The notes beneath the pieces were generated by a model. That model did not search any database and was not told the origin of the DNA. It saw only the letters and a program-made list of their open reading frames with translations. From positions 1 to 64,000 of the forward strand of contig JAIFKS010000014.1 in NCBI GenBank assembly GCA_020049465.1: DNA of 64,000 nt. The letters are read 5' to 3'. How positions within the stretch are numbered: position 1 is the stretch's first letter; each line of letters begins with the position of its first letter. Source of the stretch: a bacterium (GTDB taxonomy: Bacteria > Krumholzibacteriota > Krumholzibacteriia > LZORAL124-64-63). Positions 7,550 through 16,312 of the stretch are shown piece after piece. Position numbers and translations under genes: made by a program.

Positions 7550-9199
7550 TCACGTTTCGGACAGGTGGTTCTGTTCGAGCAGGCGATCCGCCGCGCGTCT
7601 GATCACTCCGACCAGCCGCTCGATGTCCGACTGCTCCATGTTCCGGTTCTCGACATTGACGCGCAAAGCCACCTGGCCGTCCAGCATGGTGAAACTGAAC
7701 CAGGCGTCACCTTCGCGCTCGACCAGGTCCTGCAGCTGGCGGTTGAGGCGGTCGGTCTGCGCCTCGGAGAAGCGCATACTCCCGTCCGGGCGCCGCGGTT
7801 CCCAGCGGAAATTGCAGATTCCCAGGGTATTGGGTCCCATGATGCGAAAATCCGGCTGACGGCGCATGCGGGCGGCCATGACGCGCGCCAGTTCGATGTC
7901 GTTCTCGACCCAGGCCGCGTACTGGCGGCGCCCCACCGAGCGCAGCGCCAGCCAGAGCTTGAGGGCGTTCAGCCGCCGGCTGCCCTGCACCCCGTACTGG
8001 AAGAAGTTCACCTTGTCGCCGTGGTGGAAGCCGCGCCGATCCGGCGGCAGGCGCGGCGGCGACTGGTCCCCGGCCGCCTCGCCGTCCCGCTGGATCTTCT
8101 CCATGTAGTACTCCGGATGCACCAGGAAACTGCGCCGCAGGAAATCGCCGTCGCGAACCAGAATGCCGCCGGCGGAGAACGGCATGTAGAGCCACTTGTG
8201 CGGATCGACCGTGATCGAATCCGCGCGGTCGATGCCCCGCAGCATGGACCGGTACATCTCGCTGAGCATGACCGCCCCGCCGTACGCCGCGTCGACGTGG
8301 AACCAGCAACCGTACTGGGCGGCCAGCGCCGCCAGCCGGTCCAGCTTGTCGATGCTCCCGGTATTGGTCGTTCCCGCGATGCCGATGATGCAGGCGGGCT
8401 TCAGGCCGGCCTGCCGGTCGGCGGTGATCGCCGCCTCCAGGGCGGCCAGATCGATCCGGTACAATTCGTCCACGGGGATGCGACGCAACTGGCCCCGCCC
8501 CAGCCCCAGCAGGTCGACCGCCTTCTCGAAGCTGTAATGCGCCTGCGCCGACACGTAGATGGTCAGGCGCGCCAGTTCGGCGCCGGGAGCCGACTTTTCA
8601 TCCATGCGGGACAGGTCGCGGCCCAGGATGCGGTTGATCGCCAGCTTGAGCCCGGTGATGTTCGCCAGCGAGCCGCCGTCGGTCATCGTGCCGAAGCTGC
8701 GGTCCGGCAGGCCGAAGAGGTCGCACAGCCAGCGGATGACGCGCTTCTCGATGGCCGTGCCCGACGGCGCGTGGCGCCACGAGGCCGTGTTCTGGTTCAT
8801 GGCGGCGACCAGCGCCTCGCTGAAGATCGCCACCGGCAACGGCGCCGGATTCATCATCCCGAAATAGCGGCGGCTGCCGATGGCCATCGTGTTCGGGAAC
8901 ACCCGGTTGCGGCAGTCCTGCACCAGTTCGTTGAACGGCGTGCCCTCTTCCGGCAGCGGCTCGGCGAACGTGTCGTCCAGACCGGCGGGCGTCAGCGGCC
9001 CGTAGACGCGGCGGCCCTCGAGTCCCTGCAGGTACTCGACGACCAGGTCGACCATGGCGTAGCCCATCTCGCGCAGCCCCACGTCGTCGGCCTGGCTCTC
9101 GGCGGACGGGCGGTCGCGCTTGTCTGCGGCCAGGTCCTCGGGAGTGCCTCCGGCGTAGGAACGCGGCGGCCGCGGGTTGTCTTCGACGCGGCCGCTCAT
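7550..9199 (-). CDS. PLP-dependent amino-acid decarboxylase, group II
   Basis: A 549-residue fold-type-I PLP enzyme of the aromatic-amino-acid/glutamate decarboxylase group. Visible features are the pyridine-stacking His221 (AQAHYSFEKA), Asp303 in HVDAAYGG and the PLP lysine Lys335 in TVDPHKWLYMPF. The first 40 residues are low-complexity and outside the conserved fold. It probably decarboxylates an L-amino acid (tyrosine, tryptophan, DOPA or a related substrate) in the cytoplasm. The start ATG overlaps the stop of the HAD gene by four bases. Substrate is not predictable from sequence. Confidence 0.88.
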   Translation of the reverse strand: MSGRVEDNPRPPRSYAGGTPEDLAADKRDRPSAESQADDVGLREMGYAMVDLVVEYLQGLEGRRVYGPLTPAGLDDTFAEPLPEEGTPFNELVQDCRNRVFPNTMAIGSRRYFGMMNPAPLPVAIFSEALVAAMNQNTASWRHAPSGTAIEKRVIRWLCDLFGLPDRSFGTMTDGGSLANITGLKLAINRILGRDLSRMDEKSAPGAELARLTIYVSAQAHYSFEKAVDLLGLGRGQLRRIPVDELYRIDLAALEAAITADRQAGLKPACIIGIAGTTNTGSIDKLDRLAALAAQYGCWFHVDAAYGGAVMLSEMYRSMLRGIDRADSITVDPHKWLYMPFSAGGILVRDGDFLRRSFLVHPEYYMEKIQRDGEAAGDQSPPRLPPDRRGFHHGDKVNFFQYGVQGSRRLNALKLWLALRSVGRRQYAAWVENDIELARVMAARMRRQPDFRIMGPNTLGICNFRWEPRRPDGSMRFSEAQTDRLNRQLQDLVEREGDAWFSFTMLDGQVALRVNVENRNMEQSDIERLVGVIRRAADRLLEQNHLSET

Positions 9200-10134
9200 G
9201 TCCGCCCCTTTCCGGTCGAGCCTGGTGCGCCGTGCGGGAACGAGCCCGCGGCGATGCGCTCGAGAATGTCGGCGGCGCCGCCGTCGGCAACCGCCCCGGT
9301 GACATAGTCGGCCTCGGAGGCGACGTCATCGGGACTGCCCGCCATCGCCACGCTGACGCCGGCGTAGGCGAACATGTCGAGGTCGTTGTAGTTGTCCCCG
9401 ATGGCCACGGTGTGCTCACGCGCGATGCCGCAATGCAGCCCCAGCGTGCGCAGCCCGGCGCCCTTGTCACTGGCGGCGTGGAAGGCCTCGGCCCAGTAGT
9501 AGACGCCGCCGCCCATCAGGGATCGCGTGTTGATGACCTTGACCCGGCCGCCCAGTTGCTCCCGGATGGCGCGGCTGAGCGCGTCGATGCGCGGCTTCTC
9601 GTCGATCGTACCCACTTCCAGGGCCTGGCGCCAGTCGCAGTCCAGAAGATCCGGCACGGTCTCGGTGCCACCCGTGTTGAGACGACGCCCCGCCAGATAG
9701 CGCTCGAGCACGTGGTTGACCGGACACTCCTCGAAACGCAGCAGCCCGCCGTCGTCATCCGTGCCGTACACCATGGGCACGACACCGTACTCGCGGAACA
9801 GCCGGATCAGGGCACGGACTTCTTCGCCGCCGAGTTCATGGCAGGCGATGCGACGGCGCGGCTGATCGGCCCAGACGACGGCGCCGTTCAGGAGCACCAG
9901 CGGGAGATCAGCGGGCGTCCAGCCGGACCGTTCGAGCAGGCTGCTGGTCGAATTGAAATTGCGGCCCGTGCAGAGCGCCACGACGTGTCCCGCGCGGCGC
10001 ACCGCCTCCATGGCCGCGATCTCGCGCGGGCGCAGCATCTCGTCGAATTCGGTGTTCAGCAGAGTGCCGTCGACATCGACCGCCACCAGGAGCCGTCCGT
10101 CGACTGCCCGAGCGTCCGCTGGTTCGTCGCGCAA
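9196..10134 (-). CDS. HAD-superfamily phosphatase (Cof type)
   Basis: A 312-residue haloacid-dehalogenase-type hydrolase. Motif I is DVDGTLL with the nucleophile and acid/base Asp at residues 20 and 22, and motif IV is GDNYNDLDMF. A large cap insertion between motifs II and III marks the Cof (IIB) subfamily of sugar-phosphate/nucleotide phosphatases. No ATG or GTG fits the N-terminus; the best start is TTG, six bases after the acylphosphatase stop, with GGGG upstream. It is coupled to the PLP decarboxylase. Natural substrate unknown. Confidence 0.82.
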   Translation of the reverse strand: MRDEPADARAVDGRLLVAVDVDGTLLNTEFDEMLRPREIAAMEAVRRAGHVVALCTGRNFNSTSSLLERSGWTPADLPLVLLNGAVVWADQPRRRIACHELGGEEVRALIRLFREYGVVPMVYGTDDDGGLLRFEECPVNHVLERYLAGRRLNTGGTETVPDLLDCDWRQALEVGTIDEKPRIDALSRAIREQLGGRVKVINTRSLMGGGVYYWAEAFHAASDKGAGLRTLGLHCGIAREHTVAIGDNYNDLDMFAYAGVSVAMAGSPDDVASEADYVTGAVADGGAADILERIAAGSFPHGAPGSTGKGRT

Positions 10135-10139
10135 ATCCG

Positions 10140-10430
10140 TTACCCCACGATCCTGAAGTGGGCCGTTCCGCCCGAACCGTCCGGTGCGCCGGCCGCCTCC
10201 GACCACACCGCTTCGCAGGCATCGACCCGGGACCCCGTCGGTCCGCGCGCCGCCCAATCGGAGAGCGCCGCCAGCAGCGCGCGTTCGCCCTCGGCCACCA
10301 GTTGCACCGAACCGTCCGACCGGTTGCGCACCCAGCCGCTCAGACCCAGACGCTGGGCCTCCTGGCGGGCGTGCCAGCGGAAGCCGACGCCCTGCACCCG
10401 ACCGGTGATGCGGAGTTCCAGACGCTCCAC
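10140..10430 (-). CDS. acyP: Acylphosphatase
   Basis: A 96-residue acylphosphatase with the catalytic arginine in GRVQGVGFR (Arg18) and the catalytic asparagine in WVRNRSDGSV (Asn36). It hydrolyses carboxyl-phosphate bonds in the cytoplasm. The start is GTG with AGGGGGA upstream. It is first in the run acyP, HAD phosphatase, PLP decarboxylase, DsbD-N, RRM, all with very short or overlapping junctions. Confidence 0.92.
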   Translation of the reverse strand: MERLELRITGRVQGVGFRWHARQEAQRLGLSGWVRNRSDGSVQLVAEGERALLAALSDWAARGPTGSRVDACEAVWSEAAGAPDGSGGTAHFRIVG

Positions 10431-10460
10431 GTTCCCCCTGCGCCGCGCGACGGCGTCGTT

Positions 10461-11300
10461 TCAGTTCTCGACCCAGGGCCGCGGCAGGGGGCCGTGGTCC
10501 GGGTCCAGCCATCGCCGCGCCGCACCGGCCAGAGCGCCGGCCAGGGGCCGGCCGTGGGCTTCGATGCGGTCGCGGGCGAAATCGAACTCACCGTAGATCG
10601 GGCGCCCGTCGCGGCCGAGCATGACGCCCACTCCCAGGCGACGTTCCCCGTCCCGGGCCGTGACGAAGCCTACGGTCCAGGAATCGTCCAGCAGCCCCCC
10701 CAGCAGGCGGTCGACGACGCCGTCGGCGTCCAGCAGCACATGGCCGCGCTCGAAGACGAACACCCGCACCGCGCCCACGGCCTGGCGGACATCCTGGCGC
10801 CGCTCGCGCCATGACAACGTCAGATCGAGCGGGGCCAATTCCGCCAGCACCAGCGACGGCGCCACCCGCAGACTGCCCGGATGATAACCCAGAATGCTGT
10901 AGGGCAGCGGAAAACCGAGTGGCCCGTCGAAGGTGATCACCCACTCCGCGCGCACGCGGGCCCCCGCGTGCCGGCCTTCGGAACCCGCCAGCGGCCGCCG
11001 CCGTTCGAGGGTCAGGAGTCGATCAACCGGGAGACGCGAAGGACGCCCCCGGGTCCGGCCCAGTTCCGCGATGTCCGCGCCGCGCCAGATTCCCAGCGAA
11101 TCGCTCTCGGCCCGGTCCAGAACGAAGGCGAAGAACGGCTCGACGATCGTGTCGGCCACCGCGGCCACAGGCGCCGCGGTCGTTCCGAACTCGTTCCAGC
11201 CTGCAGCGCGGACCACCGGCGCCGACAGGCTGAGCAGGGTCGCCATCAGCAGCGGCGTCCCGATTCGTTCGGCCATGCGGCGAAGGGCGGCGTTTTTCAT
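10461..11300 (-). CDS. Secreted protein of unknown function
   Basis: A 279-residue protein with a signal peptide (hydrophobic MATLLSLSAPVV followed by RAA). The mature part alternates charged turns and beta-prone stretches, such as LGFPLPYSILGYHPG and LDLTLSWRER, and carries no recognised motif. Several segments mention a size and charge pattern seen in periplasmic or outer-membrane-associated proteins. The start ATG overlaps the lipoprotein gene stop (ATGA), so they are cotranslated. I do not recognise the family. Confidence 0.6.
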   Translation of the reverse strand: MKNAALRRMAERIGTPLLMATLLSLSAPVVRAAGWNEFGTTAAPVAAVADTIVEPFFAFVLDRAESDSLGIWRGADIAELGRTRGRPSRLPVDRLLTLERRRPLAGSEGRHAGARVRAEWVITFDGPLGFPLPYSILGYHPGSLRVAPSLVLAELAPLDLTLSWRERRQDVRQAVGAVRVFVFERGHVLLDADGVVDRLLGGLLDDSWTVGFVTARDGERRLGVGVMLGRDGRPIYGEFDFARDRIEAHGRPLAGALAGAARRWLDPDHGPLPRPWVEN

Positions 11301-12340
11301 CGGATGGTGAAGACGTCGCTCTGGCCCACGCAGTAGCCATCTTCGGCATCGACGGCCCTGATCCGGAAGCGCGTGCGTTCCGCGCCGGTGTAGCCGTAGT
11401 CGCTGACGGTCCACTCGTAGGCCTCGTTCACCGGCACATTGTCGGCGATGATGCCGCCAGGCACGAGTTCAGCGCCGGCCAACAGGCGCAGATCGACGCG
11501 TCCGCTGCCGAAATCCTGTTCAAGGTCCAGCCCGACGACCTCAAGTTCGGAAAAAGCGCTCCCGGCCCGGAAACCGCTGACGCGGCAGGCGCAAAGGACA
11601 TCATCGACCATCTTGAACGGGCCGTAAGTGGCGTCGCAGCCGGGCACGATCGTGGCGGACAACCGCAGAAAGAACCACTCGTTGGTGCCGAAGTGGAAGC
11701 TGTCGACCGGGTCCCAGGTGAACTGGCCGTCGTCGGGCGTATCGGCCGCCACGAGGCCGACGAGCCGCGGCTCGCCGCCCAGATCGTCCTGCCAAAGCTC
11801 GATATCCAGCAGGCCGCCGGTCATCTGGCTGCTCCAATCCAGGGACAGGGAGCCGCCGGCGATGACCGAGTCCAGGTCGGCCATCGCCCAGGTCAGGGCG
11901 CAGTCCGAGACGTCGGTCAGCGTCAGACCGGTCTTCTCTCCGGCACAGCCGGCTTCGCCCAGCGCGGTGACGCGCAGCCCGAAGTCGTCGCCGTCCGGCT
12001 GGCTGGCGGTCGAAGGATTCACCCAGGTATGGAAACCGTCGTTGGCCGTCGACGCCGCCACGACGGCAACCGCGGCCCCGGCCTTGAGGAGATCGATCCG
12101 GACCGCCGTTGCCGAACCCTGGTGATCCCACCGGACATTCATGTCGCCGTCCACGCCGATCAACCAGGACGTCTGGGTGCCGATGCTCACGTTGGTGATG
12201 GCGCAGGGCAGAGGTTCCGTGCCGCCGCCGCCCCCGTCGTCGCTGCCGCCGCAACCGCCGACGCCCAGGCCTGCGGCCAGCAGGAGGCTGAACGCCAGAC
12301 ATCCACCCAGAACCACTCTGCTCCCGCGAAACACGTACAT
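11297..12340 (-). CDS. Lipoprotein with Kre9/KNH-like beta-sandwich repeats
   Basis: A 347-residue predicted lipoprotein. A hydrophobic leader ends at a lipobox-like GVGGC and is followed by a Gly/Asp-rich linker. The mature part contains about three copies of a domain of roughly 90 residues with the pattern W..G......V.W...G....VRIDL..........TANDG.HTW....S...G.DF.LRV. This resembles the Kre9/KNH family of extracellular sandwich domains. Six or more cysteines suggest disulfides. The ATG has GGAAGG upstream. Probable surface-anchored protein; partner of the downstream secreted protein. Fold assignment is by pattern and moderately sure. Confidence 0.65.
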   Translation of the reverse strand: MYVFRGSRVVLGGCLAFSLLLAAGLGVGGCGGSDDGGGGGTEPLPCAITNVSIGTQTSWLIGVDGDMNVRWDHQGSATAVRIDLLKAGAAVAVVAASTANDGFHTWVNPSTASQPDGDDFGLRVTALGEAGCAGEKTGLTLTDVSDCALTWAMADLDSVIAGGSLSLDWSSQMTGGLLDIELWQDDLGGEPRLVGLVAADTPDDGQFTWDPVDSFHFGTNEWFFLRLSATIVPGCDATYGPFKMVDDVLCACRVSGFRAGSAFSELEVVGLDLEQDFGSGRVDLRLLAGAELVPGGIIADNVPVNEAYEWTVSDYGYTGAERTRFRIRAVDAEDGYCVGQSDVFTIR

Positions 12341-12365
12341 GTCGTCACCTTCCGGGGTGTTGAAC

Positions 12366-12463
12366 GGTGGCCGCTGCCGGGTAGTCGAGGCCCGGTGGCC
12401 GACTTGCGGCGGTCGACTTGCGGTGGTCGACTTGCAATGGCCGACGTCCAATGTTCGATGCCC
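12366..12463. repeat. 14-bp degenerate tandem repeat, about seven units
   Basis: Seven contiguous 14-base units. The best three read GGTGGCCGACTTGC, GGCGGTCGACTTGC and GGTGGTCGACTTGC; the flanking units decay progressively. The period is not a multiple of three, so it is not a coding repeat. It occupies the leader/promoter region of the lipoprotein gene and the space after pdxT. Confidence 0.75.
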
Positions 12464-12517
12464 CTAGAACATGAATATACCGGGCGGGCGGGTTCCCGGG
12501 AACACCCGGCGCCGCGT

Positions 12518-13120
12518 TCAGACCAGGTCCAGAAACGCCTGATGCAGGCGAAGATCGTCCGTCAGTTCCGGGTGGAAGGACAGTCCCAGGAGACGCCCCT
12601 GGCGAACGGCGACCGGCGCGCCGCCGTGTGTCGCCACGACTTCCACATCGGGCCCCACGCGCTCGATCCGCGGCGCGCGGATGAACACCGCCGGGAACGG
12701 GTCATCCCCGGTGACGAAGCTGTCGAACCGGATCGGCGCCGTGAACGAGTCCACCTGACGACCGTAGGCGTTGCGCCGGACGGTGCAGTCCAAAAGGCCG
12801 AGCGTGCGCACGCCGTGAGCGTCCGGGACTTCGCCCGCCAGTTCGCCCGCCAGCATGATCAGCCCCGCGCAGGTGCCCATGACCGGCCGTTGAAGCGCGA
12901 ACGCGCACAGGGGCTCGCGCAATCCGGCGCTGTCGATCAGCCGGCTCAGCGTCGTCGATTCGCCGCCGGGAATGACCAGACACCGGACCCTGTCCAGATC
13001 GGCCGGTCGCCGAACGCCGGCCGTCGCGCAGCCGAGGGCCCGGAAAGCCGCCTCGTGTTTCGCGTAGTCGCCCTGCAGCGTCAGCAGTCCGACCGGGAGA
13101 TCGTTTGCGGGCTTCGCCAT
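12518..13120 (-). CDS. pdxT: Pyridoxal 5'-phosphate synthase glutaminase subunit
   Basis: A 200-residue class-I glutamine amidotransferase with the PdxT pattern: PGGEST at 51-56, nucleophile Cys84 in GTCAGLIML, and the His183/Glu185 pair in HPEL. It releases ammonia from glutamine and channels it to PdxS for vitamin B6 synthesis. It starts at the ATG overlapping the pdxS stop by one base (TGATG); a GTG three bases earlier is also in frame. Confidence 0.96.
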   Translation of the reverse strand: MAKPANDLPVGLLTLQGDYAKHEAAFRALGCATAGVRRPADLDRVRCLVIPGGESTTLSRLIDSAGLREPLCAFALQRPVMGTCAGLIMLAGELAGEVPDAHGVRTLGLLDCTVRRNAYGRQVDSFTAPIRFDSFVTGDDPFPAVFIRAPRIERVGPDVEVVATHGGAPVAVRQGRLLGLSFHPELTDDLRLHQAFLDLV

Positions 13121-14025
13121 CACCAGCCGCGGCCCGCCATCTTTTCACTCTCGTCCATCTCGTTCACCGCGCGACCACGCATCGGTTCGCCCAGTTCCAT
13201 CGAGACTTGGAGCAGCGTCTGCGGATCGTCGAAATGAGTCGAGGCCTGCACGATCGCCCGGGCGCGCGGACCGGGATCGTCGCTGGCGAAGATGCCGCTG
13301 CCGACGAACACCGTCTCGGCGCCGAGCTGGCGCATCAGGGCCGCATCAGCCGGCGTGGCGATGCCGCCGGCCGCGAAATTCGGCACCGGCAGCTTGCCCA
13401 GCTCCTTCGTCGCGACCAGGATATGGTAAGGGGCACCCAGGCGTTTGGCTTCGGCCATCAGTTCGTCGGTGCGCATCAGCTGCAGCCGACGGATCCCGTC
13501 GTTCACCTCGCGCATGTGCGTGACCGCTTCGACCACGTCGCCGCTGCCGGCTTCGCCCTTGGTGCGGATCATCGCCGCGCCCTCGCCGATCCGGCGCAGG
13601 GCCTCGCCCAGATTCCGGCAGCCGCACACGAACGGCACCTTGAAATCGTGCTTGTAGATGTGGTTCGCGTTGTCGGCGGGCGTCAGGACCTCGGACTCGT
13701 CGATGAAGTCGACGCCCAGGGCCTGCAGGATCTGCGCTTCGGCGAAGTGGCCGATGCGGACCTTGGCCATGACCGGGATCGACACCGCATCCTGGATGGC
13801 GCGGATCATCGCCGGCTGCGACATGCGGGAGATCCCGCCGGCCTTGCGGATGTCCGAAGGGATGCGCTCGAGCGCCATGACGGCGACCGCGCCGGCCTCC
13901 TGGGCGATCTTCGCCTGCTCGACGTTGGTCACGTCCATGATGACCCCGCCCTTGAGCATCTCGGCCAGGCCCACTTTGTGGCGGAAATCCTCGGCGATGC
14001 GGGGGTCGGTCCAGAACGTCTCCAT
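13120..14025 (-). CDS. pdxS: Pyridoxal 5'-phosphate synthase lyase subunit
   Basis: A 301-residue TIM-barrel PLP synthase that joins ribose 5-phosphate, glyceraldehyde 3-phosphate and ammonia. Conserved blocks include [30 protein letters not shown] with the first catalytic lysine (Lys88), and [11 protein letters not shown] with the second. AGGAGG decides the start: it abuts an ATG at 14034 but sits nine bases from the ATG used here, which begins METFW. It is first in the pdxST operon, which ends before the lipoprotein region. Confidence 0.96.
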   Translation of the reverse strand: METFWTDPRIAEDFRHKVGLAEMLKGGVIMDVTNVEQAKIAQEAGAVAVMALERIPSDIRKAGGISRMSQPAMIRAIQDAVSIPVMAKVRIGHFAEAQILQALGVDFIDESEVLTPADNANHIYKHDFKVPFVCGCRNLGEALRRIGEGAAMIRTKGEAGSGDVVEAVTHMREVNDGIRRLQLMRTDELMAEAKRLGAPYHILVATKELGKLPVPNFAAGGIATPADAALMRQLGAETVFVGSGIFASDDPGPRARAIVQASTHFDDPQTLLQVSMELGEPMRGRAVNEMDESEKMAGRGW

Positions 14026-14227
14026 CGAATCCATCCTCCTCGAACAGGCGTGCACGGAACGGCTTCGCGGCGCCCAGGGAGCGCCCGGCTGGCGGTCCCA
14101 AGTTAATCATTGCCAAGGCCGCTGGAAAGGGCCGCGGCACCGGCAAAGGCCCACCCTACAGTTTTTTGCCAACCTGCCGAACACCAAGGGACCGGATTCC
14201 GCTCCGACCCGGCAGAAAGGCCCGCCC

Positions 14228-14638
14228 ATGCGCCAGCGCGAAGGCTTCACCCTGATCGAACTCATGATCGTGGTCGTGATCATCGGGATCCTGGCTTCGA
14301 TCGCGATTCCCAATTACATCAGCATGCAGGACCGCGCCCGCGAAGCCAAGGTCCGGACGCACGCCCACACCCTGCAACTGGCTTCCGAGGACTACGCCGT
14401 GCGCAACAACGGCATCTATTCGGACCTCGCGGCCGATCTGCAACCCCTGCTGCCGGGCGGGAACCTGCTCGACAACCCCTACACCGGCGCCATCAGCGAA
14501 CCGCAATTCGGCGCCGCGGCCACCACCATGGGCCAGGTCGGCATCGTGGTCATCGTCCAGGGCGGCGTGCCGGTCGGCTACCTGATCAACGCCTTCGGCC
14601 GTACCCAAGAGGTGGGCAGCATCAAGAGCGGCAGCTGA
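14228..14638 (+). CDS. Type IV pilin / type II pseudopilin-like protein
   Basis: A 136-residue prepilin. A six-residue leader ends in Gly, and cleavage before Phe gives a mature N-terminus FTLIEL with Glu at mature position 5, followed by a hydrophobic helix (MIVVVIIGILASIAIPNY). The rest resembles GspG/PilE-type heads with a short C-terminal strand region. The ATG is preceded by AGAAAGG. It stands alone on the plus strand between two minus-strand operons with no pilus assembly genes nearby. Major pilin and pseudopilin cannot be separated here. Confidence 0.9.
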   Translation: MRQREGFTLIELMIVVVIIGILASIAIPNYISMQDRAREAKVRTHAHTLQLASEDYAVRNNGIYSDLAADLQPLLPGGNLLDNPYTGAISEPQFGAAATTMGQVGIVVIVQGGVPVGYLINAFGRTQEVGSIKSGS

Positions 14639-14678
14639 CGCACTTCTCTGATGATTTTGATTTTCACTTTCCCAAATG
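14639..14678. other. AT-rich convergent gap
   Basis: The 40 bases between the convergent pilin and proS stops are unusually T-rich on the plus strand (runs of TTTT) for this genome. No clear hairpin stem precedes the runs, so I do not call a terminator. Confidence 0.3.
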
Positions 14679-16157
14679 TCAGTACGACTGCGCGAACACC
14701 ACCCGTCCGATCGACGGCTTGCCGCAGTGCACGCAGGCGCCCGGCGTTTCGTCGCGGACCAGCGGCAGGTTGCGGATGGTCACCTTGGTCTTCTCCTGGA
14801 CCGCCTTTTCGCAGTCGCCGTCCCCGCACCAGTGGCATTCGGCGAACCCGCCGGGACCGTCGAACAGGCCGGTGAAGGCCTCCCACGAATCGATCACGTG
14901 CGTGTTCTCGCGGCGCCTGGTGACCGCGCGATCGAACAGGTCCTGCTGGATGCGCGCCAGTTCGCTCGTGACCGCCTCGGCCAGTTGCTGGAAACCGACC
15001 GCCTCTTTCTTCCGGTCGTGGCGCGCCACCATCATCACCTGCTGGCCGGCCAGGTCGCGGGGCCCCAGTTCGATGCGCAGAGGCACACCCTTGCGCTCCC
15101 ACTCGGCGTACTTCCAGCCCGGCCGCATGTTGTCGCGGCGGTCCACGTGCACCGGGCCCACCGCGACGCGCAGCTGCGCGGCCAGCCCGTCGGCCGCGGC
15201 GCAGACCTGCGCCATCTCCTCCTCGTTCTTCCAGATCGGCACGATGACGGCCTTCGTCGCGGCGATGCGCGGCGGCAGCACCAGGCCTTCGTCGTCGCTG
15301 TGGGTCATGATCAGGGCGCCGATGATGCGCGTGCTCATGCCCCAGCTCGTGGCCCAGACATGCTCGACCTTGCCCGCGGCATCCTGGAATTTCACGTCGA
15401 AGGCCTTCGCGAAATTCTGGCCCAGATCATGGCTGGTGCCGGCCTGAAGCGCTTTGCCGTCCTGCATCATCGCTTCGATGGAGAACGTTTCCACGGCGCC
15501 GGCGAAGCGCTCGTTCGCGGTCTTCACGCCGGTGATCACCGGCATGGCCAGGATCTCCTCGGCGAACCAGCGGTAGACCTCGAGCATCTGCAGCGTCTCG
15601 GCCCGCGCCTCGGCGGCCGTCGCGTGCGCGGTGTGGCCTTCCTGCCACAGGAATTCCGTCGTGCGCAGGAACATGCGCGTGCGCATTTCCCAGCGCATGA
15701 CGTTGGCCCACTGGTTGATCAGGATGGGCAGATCGCGGTAGCTCTGGATCCACTTGCGGTACATGTCCCAGATCACGGTCTCGCTGGTGGGACGGATGAC
15801 GTACTCCTCCTCCAGCTTGCTCTCGGGATCGGGGATGACCGTCGTCTTGCCGTTCTCCGTGACCTGCTTCAGGCGATGGTGCGTGACGATCGCGCACTCC
15901 TTGGCAAAGCCCTCGACATGCTGGGCCTCGCGCGCCAGGAAGCTCTTGGGGATCAGCAACGGGAAATACGCGTTGACGTGGCCCAGTTCCTTGAACTTCG
16001 CGTCCAGGATGCGCTGGATGTTCTCCCAGATGGCATAGCCGTTGGGGCGGATCACCATGCAACCGCGCACGGGGCTGTTGTCGGCCAGTTCGGCGGCCTG
16101 GATGACGTCCTGGTACCAGCGGTTGTAGTCTACCGAACGCTTGGCGATGTCGGCCAT
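14679..16157 (-). CDS. proS: Prolyl-tRNA synthetase, archaeal/eukaryotic-type short form
   Basis: A 492-residue class-II ProRS. It lacks the bacterial editing insertion and instead has the C-terminal zinc-ribbon-like extension of the archaeal/eukaryotic type (CHWCGDGDCE and CVHCG) and the characteristic terminal Tyr. Class-II motifs are visible (motif 2 around RMFLRTTEFLWQEGHTAHA, motif 3 in the GALIMTHSDDEG region). It charges tRNA-Pro. The start is the ATG beginning MADIAKRSVDY. A promoter with a 17-bp spacer lies upstream. Confidence 0.95.
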   Translation of the reverse strand: MADIAKRSVDYNRWYQDVIQAAELADNSPVRGCMVIRPNGYAIWENIQRILDAKFKELGHVNAYFPLLIPKSFLAREAQHVEGFAKECAIVTHHRLKQVTENGKTTVIPDPESKLEEEYVIRPTSETVIWDMYRKWIQSYRDLPILINQWANVMRWEMRTRMFLRTTEFLWQEGHTAHATAAEARAETLQMLEVYRWFAEEILAMPVITGVKTANERFAGAVETFSIEAMMQDGKALQAGTSHDLGQNFAKAFDVKFQDAAGKVEHVWATSWGMSTRIIGALIMTHSDDEGLVLPPRIAATKAVIVPIWKNEEEMAQVCAAADGLAAQLRVAVGPVHVDRRDNMRPGWKYAEWERKGVPLRIELGPRDLAGQQVMMVARHDRKKEAVGFQQLAEAVTSELARIQQDLFDRAVTRRRENTHVIDSWEAFTGLFDGPGGFAECHWCGDGDCEKAVQEKTKVTIRNLPLVRDETPGACVHCGKPSIGRVVFAQSY

Positions 16158-16221
16158 GCCGATCCCTTTCCCTGAAACGCGAAATGGCGGCGCCGCGGAC
16201 GCGGCACCCGGTGAACGGGGA

Positions 16222-16250
16222 AAGATAGCATGGACGCGGCGGCGGGCCAA
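16222..16250 (-). promoter_or_regulatory. Sigma-70-type promoter of proS
   Basis: On the minus strand TTGGCC and TATCTT are separated by 17 bp, about 65 bp before the proS start. Hexamers match consensus at four positions each. Confidence 0.5.
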
Positions 16251-16312
16251 GCCTCCCGCTCGAATGCGGTGGGATCCGGCGGACGGGCCGGAGCCGCCGG
16301 GCGGATGGGGTC

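Noticed and set aside
10135-10512. Long N-terminal extension of the HAD phosphatase
   Set aside because: It runs antisense-free through the acylphosphatase gene in another frame and is Arg/Gly-rich without homology.
12341-12451. Coding N-terminal extension of the lipoprotein through the repeat region
   Set aside because: A signal peptide with a good ribosome site begins at 12340, and a 14-bp period would shift frame each unit.
14100-14227. Sigma-54 promoter for the pilin gene
   Set aside because: I looked for TGGC-N8-TGC in the leader and found no correctly spaced GG and GC pair.
16276-16300. Inverted repeat CCGGCGG...CCGCCGG as a terminator of the HDOD gene
   Set aside because: The 7-bp arms have no T-run on the minus strand.
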